From assembly GCA_963716925.1 (NCBI GenBank), contig CAVQUX010000006.1:372001-436000 (forward strand): a stretch of DNA of 64,000 bases. Direction: 5' to 3'. The notes under the pieces are model-generated. The model had not been told where the DNA came from and made no database searches. It saw only the letters and a list, made by a program, of their open reading frames with translations. Position numbers and translations under genes: made by a program. Shown here piece by piece: positions 16,959-25,182 of this stretch (positions within the stretch are counted from its first letter, which is position 1; each line of letters begins with the position of its first letter). The DNA comes from DAISKN01 sp963716925 (GTDB taxonomy: Bacteria > Acidobacteriota > Vicinamibacteria > Marinacidobacterales > SMYC01).

Positions 16959-19793
16959 TTGACAGACCCCGAGCGGTGGAAACGGGTGCGACGGGTTCTC
17001 GAGGAAGCTCTGGAACGACCGCCGGAGGAATGGAGTCTCTTGCTCGATCGTGCATGCGGATCCGATAAGGGCCTCAGAATCGAAGTTGAGTCCCTTCTCG
17101 GCCGAGCGGGCGACGCGGAGAACCTGCTGGAGAATCCTCCGGCCACCGGTCTCACGGATCGTGATGATTCTTCAGAACGCTCGCTCGTCGGCCGCTCGCT
17201 GACCCATTACGAGATCCTCGGTGAAATCGGCCAGGGAGGCATGGGGGTCGTCTACCGCGCCAGGGACAACGAGCTCGGCCGGGAGGTGGCGATCAAAGTG
17301 CTGCCGGAGGAGTTCTCGGCAGATTCCGAGAGGCTTTCCCGATTCGAGCGCGAGGCCCGGCTTCTGGCGACCCTGAACCATTCTCACATCGCGACGATCC
17401 ACGAGCTTGGACGTTCCGAGGAAGTCCACTTTCTGGTCATGGAGCTGATCGAGGGCGAGGACTTGTCTCGGCGGATCGCCCGAGGCGCGCTTCCGGTCCA
17501 AGAAGCGCTCTCGATCATGAAGCAGATTGCCGACGCGCTCTCGGTGGCGCACGAAAAGGGGATCGTCCATCGCGATCTCAAGCCGGCGAACGTCAAGGTG
17601 ACCTCCGAGGGTAACGTCAAGGTGTTGGACTTCGGTCTCGCCAGGACGGTTGCCGCGCACCCGTTCTCCTCCGAGCTGTCCCGACCGCCGACCGTCACGG
17701 ACGAAAGCAGGGAGCGCGGGATGATCCTCGGAACCGCGGCTTACATGAGTCCCGAGCAGGCCGAAGGAAAGACTGTGGATCGGCGCACCGACATCTGGTC
17801 GTTCGGATGCGTCTTCTACGAAGCGCTCACCGGACGGAGGGCTTTTGGCGGGAAGACGGTGTCCGATACCATCGAGCTCGTTCTCGAACGCGAGCCCGAT
17901 TGGAGGGCGCTCCCGGCGAAGACACCCGTGAAGATCCAGGATCTCCTGCGCCGGTGTCTCCAGAAAGACCCCCGTCTCCGCATGCGCGACATCGGAGACG
18001 CGGGGATCGAGATCGCAGAAGCACTGGCCGAGCCTTCGAGCCGCTCGCTCGCCGCACCCGAGTTGCACCATCGCTGGGTGCCGTGGACTCTCGTCATCCT
18101 TGTTTCCGCCGTTGCGGTCTGGACCCTTCTGCGCCCCTTGCCTTCTGCGTCACGCCCCGTCAGGCGCTTCGCTCTCGACTCCCCGCCCGGGGCAACCTCG
18201 GTACAAGGGAAGCCGGCCTTCTCCCCCGATGGCAATCGGCTGGTCTACCCGAGCGGCGGAAGGCTCTACCTTCACCAACTGGATCAGATGGAGGCGGCCG
18301 CCATTCCCGGAACCGAAGGCGGCACTTACCCTTTTTTTTCTCCCGACGGCCAGTGGGTCGCCTTTTTTGATGACGGGAAGCTGATGAAGATCGATCTGCG
18401 AGGTGGATTACCCATCCCGCTTTGCGACGCCTCGGACGAACCCGACGGAAGCTGGGGCGACGACGGCACGATTCTATTTACGCGGACGGAAACGACGGGC
18501 CTCGCGCAAGTCTCGGCTTCCGGCGGACCCCCTGCCTTCGTGACGACACTGGACTCAGGCCATGGGGAGCTGTCCCACCGGTATCCCGAGTTCCTCCCGG
18601 GAGGAAAGGCGGCTCTTTTCACTATCCTGAAAAAACCAACCCGGGAGTCTCAGATCGCTTTGCTCCTCCTCGAGACGGGCGAGCGGCGGGTTCTCCTGGA
18701 AGGCGGATACAATCCGTGGTTCTCGCCGAGCGGACATATCGTCTACGCACGGGACGGACGGCTCATGGCCGTTGCCTTCGATCTCGAGAACCTCGCGATC
18801 TCTGGCGATCCGATTCCGATCCTCGAGAGAGTCGCACGCGGGCATGTCTCGCTCTCTCGGAACGGCTCTCTGGCGTACGTCCCGGCCGGTCCGGTGGAGT
18901 CCACCCTGATGTGGGTGGATCGAAAGGGACAGAGCCGACCGCTCAGCGAGATCCGGCGCAGTTTCTACTTCGGTCCCCGTCTCTCGCCCGATGGAACGCG
19001 ACTCGCCTTGTCGATCTCGACCGACGGGAAAGACCATATTTGGGTCTATGACCTGGAACGGGATGCCGTAAATCGCGTCAGCTCCGGCACGGTAGGTGAC
19101 TATTTCCCCGTTTGGAGTCCGGATGGAGCGCGCATCGCCTACGTTTCGGGTGGCGATATCGTCTGGCAAGCGGCGGATGGATCTGCGGACGCCGAGACGC
19201 TCCTTCGAGGCGTACTCCAGAACAACTTTACCCTGAGCTCCTGGTCACCTGATGGAAGTCTGCTCGCCTTCAGCAAAACAGGTGACAAACTTGCCGATAT
19301 TTGGCTCCTGTCCATCGACGGTGAGATGCTTCGACCCTTTCTCGAAACCCCGGCTGACGAGAGCGGAGCCGTGTTCTCGTCCGACGGGCGTTGGATCGCT
19401 TACGTCTCGAACGAGTCGGGCCGTTACGAGGTCTACGTCCGGTCCTACCCCGGCCCCGGCGGGAAGTCGCAGGTATCGACCGAGGGCGGCATCCAACCCG
19501 CCTGGTCCCGCACCGGACGTGAGATTTTCTACCGCAATGGAGACAAGATGATGGCTGTGGCGGTTTCGACCGGGCCGCCCATGCGTCTTTCGAAGGCAAG
19601 GCTCCTTTTCGAAGGGCAGTACGTCGGGGCATCGGGCGCCTATTCCTATAACGTGCTCGGGCGCGCCACGTACGACGTCGCTCCCGACGGGGAGCAATTC
19701 ATCATGCTCAAGGAGAACGAATCCGCGCGCATCCACATCGTGCTCAACTTTGCCGAAGAGCTGAAAGCGAAGGTCCTACCCGGCGGTCGCTGA
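16959..19793 (+). CDS. transmembrane Ser/Thr protein kinase with a C-terminal TolB-like propeller
   Basis: The 944-residue product starts with a helical ERWKRVRRVLEEALERPPEE segment common upstream of these kinases. The kinase domain (about 84-345) has GQGGMGVVYRARD, the Lys in REVAIKVLPEE, HRDLKPAN near 204, DFGLAR and GTAAYMSPEQ. One transmembrane helix lies near 372-391 (WTLVILVSAVAVWTLL). The outer part (about 400-935) contains repeated FSPDG, WSPDG and SRTG blades of a WD40/TolB-like beta-propeller, probably a sensor outside the membrane. The TTG start lies three bases after the ECF sigma gene. A kinase-sigma signalling pair is the natural inference. Confidence 0.93.
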   Translation: MTDPERWKRVRRVLEEALERPPEEWSLLLDRACGSDKGLRIEVESLLGRAGDAENLLENPPATGLTDRDDSSERSLVGRSLTHYEILGEIGQGGMGVVYRARDNELGREVAIKVLPEEFSADSERLSRFEREARLLATLNHSHIATIHELGRSEEVHFLVMELIEGEDLSRRIARGALPVQEALSIMKQIADALSVAHEKGIVHRDLKPANVKVTSEGNVKVLDFGLARTVAAHPFSSELSRPPTVTDESRERGMILGTAAYMSPEQAEGKTVDRRTDIWSFGCVFYEALTGRRAFGGKTVSDTIELVLEREPDWRALPAKTPVKIQDLLRRCLQKDPRLRMRDIGDAGIEIAEALAEPSSRSLAAPELHHRWVPWTLVILVSAVAVWTLLRPLPSASRPVRRFALDSPPGATSVQGKPAFSPDGNRLVYPSGGRLYLHQLDQMEAAAIPGTEGGTYPFFSPDGQWVAFFDDGKLMKIDLRGGLPIPLCDASDEPDGSWGDDGTILFTRTETTGLAQVSASGGPPAFVTTLDSGHGELSHRYPEFLPGGKAALFTILKKPTRESQIALLLLETGERRVLLEGGYNPWFSPSGHIVYARDGRLMAVAFDLENLAISGDPIPILERVARGHVSLSRNGSLAYVPAGPVESTLMWVDRKGQSRPLSEIRRSFYFGPRLSPDGTRLALSISTDGKDHIWVYDLERDAVNRVSSGTVGDYFPVWSPDGARIAYVSGGDIVWQAADGSADAETLLRGVLQNNFTLSSWSPDGSLLAFSKTGDKLADIWLLSIDGEMLRPFLETPADESGAVFSSDGRWIAYVSNESGRYEVYVRSYPGPGGKSQVSTEGGIQPAWSRTGREIFYRNGDKMMAVAVSTGPPMRLSKARLLFEGQYVGASGAYSYNVLGRATYDVAPDGEQFIMLKENESARIHIVLNFAEELKAKVLPGGR

Positions 19794-19864
19794 GCCCAAG
19801 TCGCGCGCGAGCCGCTCGGGCGACGAACGCGACCGGGTACCCTTGACCCGCGCGCCGCCCTCAA

Positions 19865-20344
19865 CTACACCTTGGAGGGCACTCCCGCGAGACCGCAGAT
19901 CGTCTTCCACTCCTCCTCGGTCACCGGCTGGACCGAGAGCCTCTGGCCCTTCTTCAGGAGCGCCATCCCTTCGAGATCCTTGACCCCGCGGAGCTTCTCC
20001 AGGCTCTGGGGCTCATCGAGCTTCCGGACGAACTCGATCGCAACCATGTACCAGTAGGGCTTCTCCCTCGTCGCCTTGGGCTCGTAGTAGTCGCTCGTCT
20101 TGTCGAACTGGGTGGAGTCGGGATAGGCCTCCTTCGACACCCGGCCGATGCCGACGATGGCCTTGGGGTCGGCGTTCGAATGATAGAAAAAGACCCCGTC
20201 GCCGAGAGCCATGGAGCGCATGTAGTTTCGAGCCTTGAAATTCCGGACCCCGTCCCAGTGGGTCGTTCGGTCCTTCGCGAGATCGTCGATGCTGTAGACC
20301 TCGGGCTCGCTCTTCATGAGCCAGTAGCTCTTCTTCGCCGCCAT
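19865..20344 (-). CDS. EVE-domain protein (THYN1-like)
   Basis: EVE domains resemble PUA/YTH folds and bind modified bases in nucleic acids; some bacterial forms act with modification-dependent restriction. The protein reads MAAKKSYWLMKSEPEVYSID at the start, then WDGVRNFKARNYMR, GDGVFFYHSN and IVGIGRVSKEAYPD, all hallmark segments. The ATG at 20344 gives 159 residues, the normal size; the longest frame adds 22 non-conserved residues. It is convergent with the kinase and divergent from the BON gene. No restriction gene is adjacent, so a housekeeping role is as likely. Confidence 0.9.
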   Translation of the reverse strand: MAAKKSYWLMKSEPEVYSIDDLAKDRTTHWDGVRNFKARNYMRSMALGDGVFFYHSNADPKAIVGIGRVSKEAYPDSTQFDKTSDYYEPKATREKPYWYMVAIEFVRKLDEPQSLEKLRGVKDLEGMALLKKGQRLSVQPVTEEEWKTICGLAGVPSKV

Positions 20345-20412
20345 GGAGCGCAACGATAACCAAGGCGGGTGCCCGGAGCAACCGCCGCGATGCCTTGGGA
20401 TACAATGCAATC

Positions 20413-21165
20413 ATGCTCCGCCCCGGAGGTCGCACGCGAGCCTGCCTCTTCCTGGGCGCGCTCGCGCTCGCCCCCGCGGGAGTCGAGCCTCAAACCGCGG
20501 ACGACCCGCAGAAGCGCCTCGAGGAAGCCGTTTGGACGAAGCTCAAGATGGAGAAGCTCGACGAGGAGGTCTCCGAGATCCTGGTGAAGGACTCGGTCGT
20601 AACCCTGCGGGGAAAGCCGAAGAACGCCTACTCCAAGATGAAGGCCATCGAGGCGGCGCTCAGCGTCGAAGGAGTCGCCGAAGTGGAGAGCGACCTCGAG
20701 GTCCCGGAGCCGGAGAGCGCCGAGGACTTCACCGAGGACCTGGTGAACAAGGTCCTCACCTATCCCCACTACACGGTGTTCGACGACATCACGTTCCTGC
20801 TCGAGGACAAAGGAGCGGTCACCCTCGGGGGCTATGTCACGATGCCCTTCAAGAAGACCGAGATCGAAGAGCGAGTGGGAAGAGTGAGAGGGGTCCGCGA
20901 GATGAAGAGTCAGATCCAGGTTCTTCCGGTCTCTCCCTCCGACGAGCGCCTGCGGGAGATCCTCTTCGAGCGCATCTATGGCGATGAGCTGTTCATCGGC
21001 TACGCGCAAAGGAGGCATCCGCCCATCCACATCATCGTCGAGAGGGGCAACGTGATGCTCACCGGCGCGGTGCGCAGCAACGTGGAGAAGCGCCAGGCGG
21101 AATCGATCGTGCGGAGCACCTTCGGAGTGCTCCAGGTCACGAACCGGCTGGCGGTAAACCCTTAA
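20413..21165 (+). CDS. secreted protein with three BON domains
   Basis: BON domains bind phospholipid or envelope surfaces and are found in OsmY-like periplasmic proteins. The 250-residue product starts with a cleavable signal peptide (CLFLGALALAPAGV). Three BON repeats follow at about 30-95, 100-170 and 175-248, each with a hydrophobic-Gly pattern such as VVTLRGKPKN, AVTLGGYVTMPF and NVMLTGAVRS. ATG 20413 is preferred to GTG 20395 because the signal peptide then has a normal N-region. The neighbours give no hint of a specific role. Confidence 0.85.
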   Translation: MLRPGGRTRACLFLGALALAPAGVEPQTADDPQKRLEEAVWTKLKMEKLDEEVSEILVKDSVVTLRGKPKNAYSKMKAIEAALSVEGVAEVESDLEVPEPESAEDFTEDLVNKVLTYPHYTVFDDITFLLEDKGAVTLGGYVTMPFKKTEIEERVGRVRGVREMKSQIQVLPVSPSDERLREILFERIYGDELFIGYAQRRHPPIHIIVERGNVMLTGAVRSNVEKRQAESIVRSTFGVLQVTNRLAVNP

Positions 21166-21224
21166 TCAGTTCCCCGCGGGAATTGCGCGAGGAGGATAGG
21201 GCCCTTCCGCCTCCGCTCTTCGAG

Positions 21225-22766
21225 CTACTGCGGACCCCGCTGAGCTGCGTCCCCCACGACCCGGACCCGGACCCGGAGCGCGTTTCCCGGAAGGTAGGCG
21301 AGCGGGAGGTCCTCGACCTCGACGACGCGCAGACTCGCGGAGGACGCTCCGCCCGAGATCGCCTTTTCGCGGGCGAGCTCGGTTGCCTGACGAATGGCTT
21401 CCTCGCGGGCGACGCCGCTCCAGACCCGATCCACTTCCCCGCTCACCTGGGCTATGGCGGCGCCGACGGCGTTCGCGACTCCCTGATGGATCACGTGGAT
21501 CACCTCCGATATCCCCGCCATGGTCTTGGGAACCAGGAAGGCGCCTCCGCCGACCGCAACGAGCGGCTCGGGAGCCGCGTCGGTCTTCATGCGATCGACC
21601 GCCTCCTCGAGCATCGCGGCCATCGTCCCCCGCGCCGCTTCGAGGGCTCCCGCGTCGAGCGTTCTCAGCCGATCGCGATCGCCGAGATCCACGAGGCCGA
21701 GTCCTACGGCGACGTCGGTCGCCGTCAGGGTATCACCCCCGAAAACCAGGGCCTTCTCCGTCAGTCGATAGCCGACGCTCCGGGGACCGACGCGGCCCTT
21801 CGCGACGAGGCTTCCGCCCCCGAGCCCGATCGAGAGCAGGTCGGGCATCCGAAACAGGGTCCGCACGCCTCCGATTTCGACGACGTTATTGGCCTCGCGC
21901 GGAAAGCCGGACTTGAGGCAGCCGACGTCGCTCGTCGTTCCCCCGACGTCGACGACGAGCGCGTCCTCGAGACCGGAGAGAAACGCGGCCCCCCTCATGC
22001 TGTTCGTGGGGCCCGAGGCGAAGCTGTAGACGGGGAACCTCTCCGCGATCTCCGCGCGCACCACCGTGCCGTCGTTCTGGGTGAGGTAGAGCGGAGCTTC
22101 GATGCCGCTGGTCTCCAGCGCTTCGACGAAAGCCCGCGTGGTACGGCGCGCGAGATCGATGATGGCGGCGTTCAGGAGAGTCGCGTTCTCCCGGCCGAGG
22201 AGACCGATTCTGCCGACGTCCCGGGAGAGGGTCACGTCGACCCCCTCGCACTCTTCTTCGAGGATCTCCCGCGCCCGCTCCTCGCAGTCGGGCTTCAACG
22301 GAGAGAAGACGCTCGCGACCGCGACCGATCGGAGTCCGCTCTCGCGGATGCGCCGGGCCGCGTCCCGCATCGCCCGCTCGTCGAAGCGCACGATCGGGCG
22401 GCCGTCGTACTCGTGTCCGCCCTCGATTTCGAACACCTCGCCGCGCACGAGATCCGCGAGGTCCTCCGGCCAGTCCACGAAAGGCGGAAGCGACGAGCTC
22501 GCGGGAAGCCCGATTCGGACGGCGGCGACCCTCGAAAGGTGCTTTCTCTCGACGACGGCGTTGGTGAAGTGAGTAGTGCCAATCATGACGGCGTCGACTC
22601 CCCTTCGAGCGCCGGGACTCTTCTCGACGAGCGCCGCGAGCGCCTTCACGATGCCCGAAGTGACGTCCTCGGTCGTCGTGGTCTTCACCGACGCTGCGAC
22701 CTCCCCCTTCCGGATGAGGACGGCGTCGGTATTGGTTCCCCCGACGTCGATTCCAATCGTGGTCAT
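21225..22766 (-). CDS. hydantoinase/oxoprolinase-family protein (HyuA-like)
   Basis: The family includes ATP-dependent N-methylhydantoinases, 5-oxoprolinases and acetone carboxylase subunits. The start MTTIGIDVGGTNTDAVLIRK is the actin-fold phosphate-binding segment. Other conserved blocks are GTTHFTNAVVER, LLGRENATLLNA, SFASGPTNSMRGAA and VVDVGGTTSDVG. At 513 residues it matches the short form that pairs with DUF917 proteins rather than the 690-residue HyuA or the 1,200-residue oxoprolinase. It begins five bases after the DUF917 stop on the same strand. The substrate is likely an amide or lactam of an amino acid, but that is inference. Confidence 0.88.
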   Translation of the reverse strand: MTTIGIDVGGTNTDAVLIRKGEVAASVKTTTTEDVTSGIVKALAALVEKSPGARRGVDAVMIGTTHFTNAVVERKHLSRVAAVRIGLPASSSLPPFVDWPEDLADLVRGEVFEIEGGHEYDGRPIVRFDERAMRDAARRIRESGLRSVAVASVFSPLKPDCEERAREILEEECEGVDVTLSRDVGRIGLLGRENATLLNAAIIDLARRTTRAFVEALETSGIEAPLYLTQNDGTVVRAEIAERFPVYSFASGPTNSMRGAAFLSGLEDALVVDVGGTTSDVGCLKSGFPREANNVVEIGGVRTLFRMPDLLSIGLGGGSLVAKGRVGPRSVGYRLTEKALVFGGDTLTATDVAVGLGLVDLGDRDRLRTLDAGALEAARGTMAAMLEEAVDRMKTDAAPEPLVAVGGGAFLVPKTMAGISEVIHVIHQGVANAVGAAIAQVSGEVDRVWSGVAREEAIRQATELAREKAISGGASSASLRVVEVEDLPLAYLPGNALRVRVRVVGDAAQRGPQ

Positions 22767-22771
22767 TTTGC

Positions 22772-23854
22772 TCAGGGGGCGAAGACCGATCGGAAGTCGA
22801 GGTCGTAGCCGAACGCCCTCGGTCCCACGAGCTCGAGGCCCCGCTCGCTCGTGAGCAGAGCGGGGGCGGGAAGGACGGCGACCGTGACTCTCTGGCCGTA
22901 GCGAAGGGTCTCCGTCCCCACCGCTTCGCCCGAGAGGCTATCGAGCACGGTGAGTATCTCGGGCACGGTCGCCCGCACCTCACCGTCGAGTGTCCCTACC
23001 GCGAACTCGTTCTGGAACTCGAGCCGGAAGAGGTGGCCGCGATCGGAATCGAGGCCTTCGATCTCGGCGAAGCCCCGGAGGAATCCCTCCGTCGTCCTGC
23101 GGCTCACGTCCTTCACCTTCCCCCGGAAGAGGGACTTCCCTCCCTCGGCTTCGAGGAGAGCCTGGATGGGATCGGTCTTGAGCCGGCGCGCCTCCCGCAC
23201 CAGACGTCCGAGGCGGATCGCCTGCGTGGTGGTGTTGAGGATGCCCCACTCCTTGACCTCTTTTCCCGTACGCGGCGCCTTGCAGGTGGCGGCGGTCGAG
23301 CCGACCTCGACGCAGGCCTTGCGGCTCAGGCGCTCCATCCATTTCCAGCTCGCCGCCCGGGCCACGATGACCTCGTTGTCGCGGACGTCGGCGAGGGTGA
23401 GGGGGTAGGGTCTCAAACCGCCGATAGCGAAGCTCGTCATCTGGGCCTCGGGAAACGCCCGTCCCATCGCGTCGGCGTCGATCACCGGAAGCCCGAGGAC
23501 TGAAGCGGCGAGAAACGGCTGGAGAGCGTTCGACCCTCCAATCTCGACCGACATGATTCCGCGAAAGGAGACTCCGAGATAGGCCTCCATCATCTTCACC
23601 GGCTTCGCCGCGACTTCCGGATCCTGGAGGCGCTCCTCGCCGACCAGAGGCGCCCCCATGCTCGAGACCACGGCGACCCAGTCGCCGTCGTCGAGATCGA
23701 TCGGATCCATGAGCTCGACCCTTTTCCCTTCCCGGTAGAGCTCGCGCAGGTTGAGAAACGAATGATAGGGATTTCCGCCCCCGCCGGCCCCGAGAATCCA
23801 GGCGCCGATCGCGAGGGAAGAGATCTCGTCGAGCTCGACTTCTCTCGATGCCAT
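22772..23854 (-). CDS. DUF917-family protein (hydantoinase partner)
   Basis: A 360-residue protein matching the DUF917 pattern: GAWILGAGGGGNPYHS near residue 17, VSSMGAPLVGEER near 63, SVEIGGSNALQPFLAA near 103 and PVIDADAMGRAFPE near 125. The biochemical role is not established; members occur beside short HyuA-like proteins and are thought to form a complex with them. Here the gene is directly upstream of the HyuA-like gene and divergent, 51 bases away, from AroM. The short divergent gap probably holds both promoters. Confidence 0.88.
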   Translation of the reverse strand: MASREVELDEISSLAIGAWILGAGGGGNPYHSFLNLRELYREGKRVELMDPIDLDDGDWVAVVSSMGAPLVGEERLQDPEVAAKPVKMMEAYLGVSFRGIMSVEIGGSNALQPFLAASVLGLPVIDADAMGRAFPEAQMTSFAIGGLRPYPLTLADVRDNEVIVARAASWKWMERLSRKACVEVGSTAATCKAPRTGKEVKEWGILNTTTQAIRLGRLVREARRLKTDPIQALLEAEGGKSLFRGKVKDVSRRTTEGFLRGFAEIEGLDSDRGHLFRLEFQNEFAVGTLDGEVRATVPEILTVLDSLSGEAVGTETLRYGQRVTVAVLPAPALLTSERGLELVGPRAFGYDLDFRSVFAP

Positions 23855-23905
23855 GGGAGGCGGAATCCTACCGCGCCCCGCTCCCTTGTGCTAGCCTTCG
23901 CGCTC

Positions 23906-24571
23906 GTGGCCAGGAAACGCACGGCGTTCATCACCATCGGGGAGTCGCCGCGACCCGACATCCTCGACGAGATGCGACCCTGGTGGGACGGCGCGAGCCT
24001 CGAGATCGAAGAGCACGGGGCGCTCGACGGCTTGAGTCGAGAAGACATCGCCCGCGTGGCGCCGCGCGACACGGACCAGAGGCTCGTGTCCCGGCTTCGC
24101 GATGGAACCGAGGTCCTTCTCGAAGCCGAGTGGGCGCACCACCGCGTGGAGGAGATCGTCCGCGATCTCGACGAAGGCGGAATCGACGTCTTCGTGATCC
24201 TCTGCACCGGCAGGTTCCACGGCCTCTCCCCCGGAGGAATCCTCGTCGCCGCCGGGCCGGTCGTCGATCACGGGCTCGCCGCGCTCGCCGAGTCCGCGCC
24301 TTCGGTCGGAGTGCTCCTCCCGAACGAAGGCCAGATGACAGGCTTTCGATGCGAGCCAGCGGGAAACCGCCGATTTGTCCTGAGCTACGCTTCGCCATAC
24401 TCGGGTGATCGATGGGAGACGGCGGCCCGAGAGCTCGAGGAGGCGGATCTCGTGGTCATGCACTGCATGGGCTACACGGAGTCCATGCGCCGGAAGATCG
24501 CGGAGAAGACGGGGAAGCCCGTTCTTCTCGCCCGAAGGATGGTCGCAGCCGCCGTGGCCCAGGTCTTGTAG
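23906..24571 (+). CDS. AroM-family protein
   Basis: AroM of Escherichia coli is an aroL-neighbouring protein of unknown function with a Asp/Glu-racemase-like fold. Starting at GTG 23906 the product has 221 residues, the same size as AroM (about 225). It reads FITIGESPRPDILDEM at the start and has VILCTGRFHGL, VGVLLPNEGQM and VVMHCMGYTESMRRKIAEKTGKPV, the family's conserved blocks. Upstream codons (from 23762) overlap the divergent DUF917 gene and are not conserved. Together with the DUF917/HyuA pair and the OPT transporter it suggests a metabolic locus for amino-acid-like substrates. Confidence 0.85.
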   Translation: MARKRTAFITIGESPRPDILDEMRPWWDGASLEIEEHGALDGLSREDIARVAPRDTDQRLVSRLRDGTEVLLEAEWAHHRVEEIVRDLDEGGIDVFVILCTGRFHGLSPGGILVAAGPVVDHGLAALAESAPSVGVLLPNEGQMTGFRCEPAGNRRFVLSYASPYSGDRWETAARELEEADLVVMHCMGYTESMRRKIAEKTGKPVLLARRMVAAAVAQVL

Positions 24572-24581
24572 CGGGCCGGAG

Positions 24582-24938
24582 TCATTCGATCCACAGATCC
24601 CGCTCGACGTCCTGCCAGAACTCCATCGTCATGCGGTCGTGGATGAAGACCCCCTTGTAATAAGGATCGTTCACCTTGTACTCCGCGTAGGCGCCCTGAT
24701 AGTTCGCGCGCTTCTTCTTGTAGGCCTCGAACGCCGTGAGGTTCTCGTACTCCCAGAGGACGACGTGCCTTCCCGACTGCTCGCCGGCGACGTACTTGTT
24801 GAAATAACGGACGCTCTTCCATTCCTGGAAGAGCTCCCGGTGGTCGCGGACCCAGGAGAGCCACTGGCGCATGGCCTCCTGGTGCTCCTTCTCCTTGCCC
24901 TCGACCACGAGCCAGCTCTCGACTTCGAAGATGGCCAT
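24582..24938 (-). CDS. small conserved protein, possible dimeric alpha/beta-barrel fold
   Basis: The 118-residue product has a beta-alpha-beta pattern: MAIFEVESWLVVEGKEKEHQ, then WLSWVRDHRELFQEWKSVRYF, HVVLWEYENLTAFEAYKKKR and an aromatic C-terminus. This resembles NIPSNAP/EthD ferredoxin-like barrels, but I do not recognise the family with confidence. ATG 24938 is chosen because AGGGA lies six bases upstream; ATG 24944 is too close to it. The start lies three bases beyond the stop of the Tat peptide gene (24941), so the two are one unit, opposite AroM and OPT. Confidence 0.6.
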   Translation of the reverse strand: MAIFEVESWLVVEGKEKEHQEAMRQWLSWVRDHRELFQEWKSVRYFNKYVAGEQSGRHVVLWEYENLTAFEAYKKKRANYQGAYAEYKVNDPYYKGVFIHDRMTMEFWQDVERDLWIE

Positions 24939-24940
24939 GG

Positions 24941-25132
24941 TCATTCCCTGCCTTCCACGACGTGCCGCAGGTTTCCGAGCTCGCTTCCATATTTCGCGAG
25001 AAGACGAGTGAGGTGCTCCCGCTCCGGATTGGAGGGATTCGCGAGAGCGGGTTTCGCCGTCAGGGCTGCTGCGGCAGCGAGAGCTTTCGATAGAAAGCGC
25101 CTTCGAGAGCGTCGCTTCGAACGGTCGTCCAT
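24941..25132 (-). CDS. 63-residue protein with a twin-arginine (Tat) signal
   Basis: The product starts with basic residues and RRRFLSKALAAAAALTAKPALA, a good Tat signal with an alanine-rich h-region and an AxA cleavage site near residue 31. Only about 30 residues remain after cleavage (HLTRLLAKYGSELGNLRHVVEG). The mature part resembles the short peptides that sit beside membrane-bound oxidoreductases, but none is encoded here. It precedes the alpha/beta-barrel-like gene and is divergent from the OPT gene by 50 bases. Confidence 0.5.
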   Translation of the reverse strand: MDDRSKRRSRRRFLSKALAAAAALTAKPALANPSNPEREHLTRLLAKYGSELGNLRHVVEGRE

Positions 25133-25182
25133 GATCTCCTCCTGCTTCAGTACGAAGGTCGAGTTCGGATAGTCTACGCCGC

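Noticed and set aside
19865..20344. EVE protein as part of a restriction or defence island
   Set aside because: No McrB-type or nuclease gene lies beside it; its neighbours are envelope and kinase genes.
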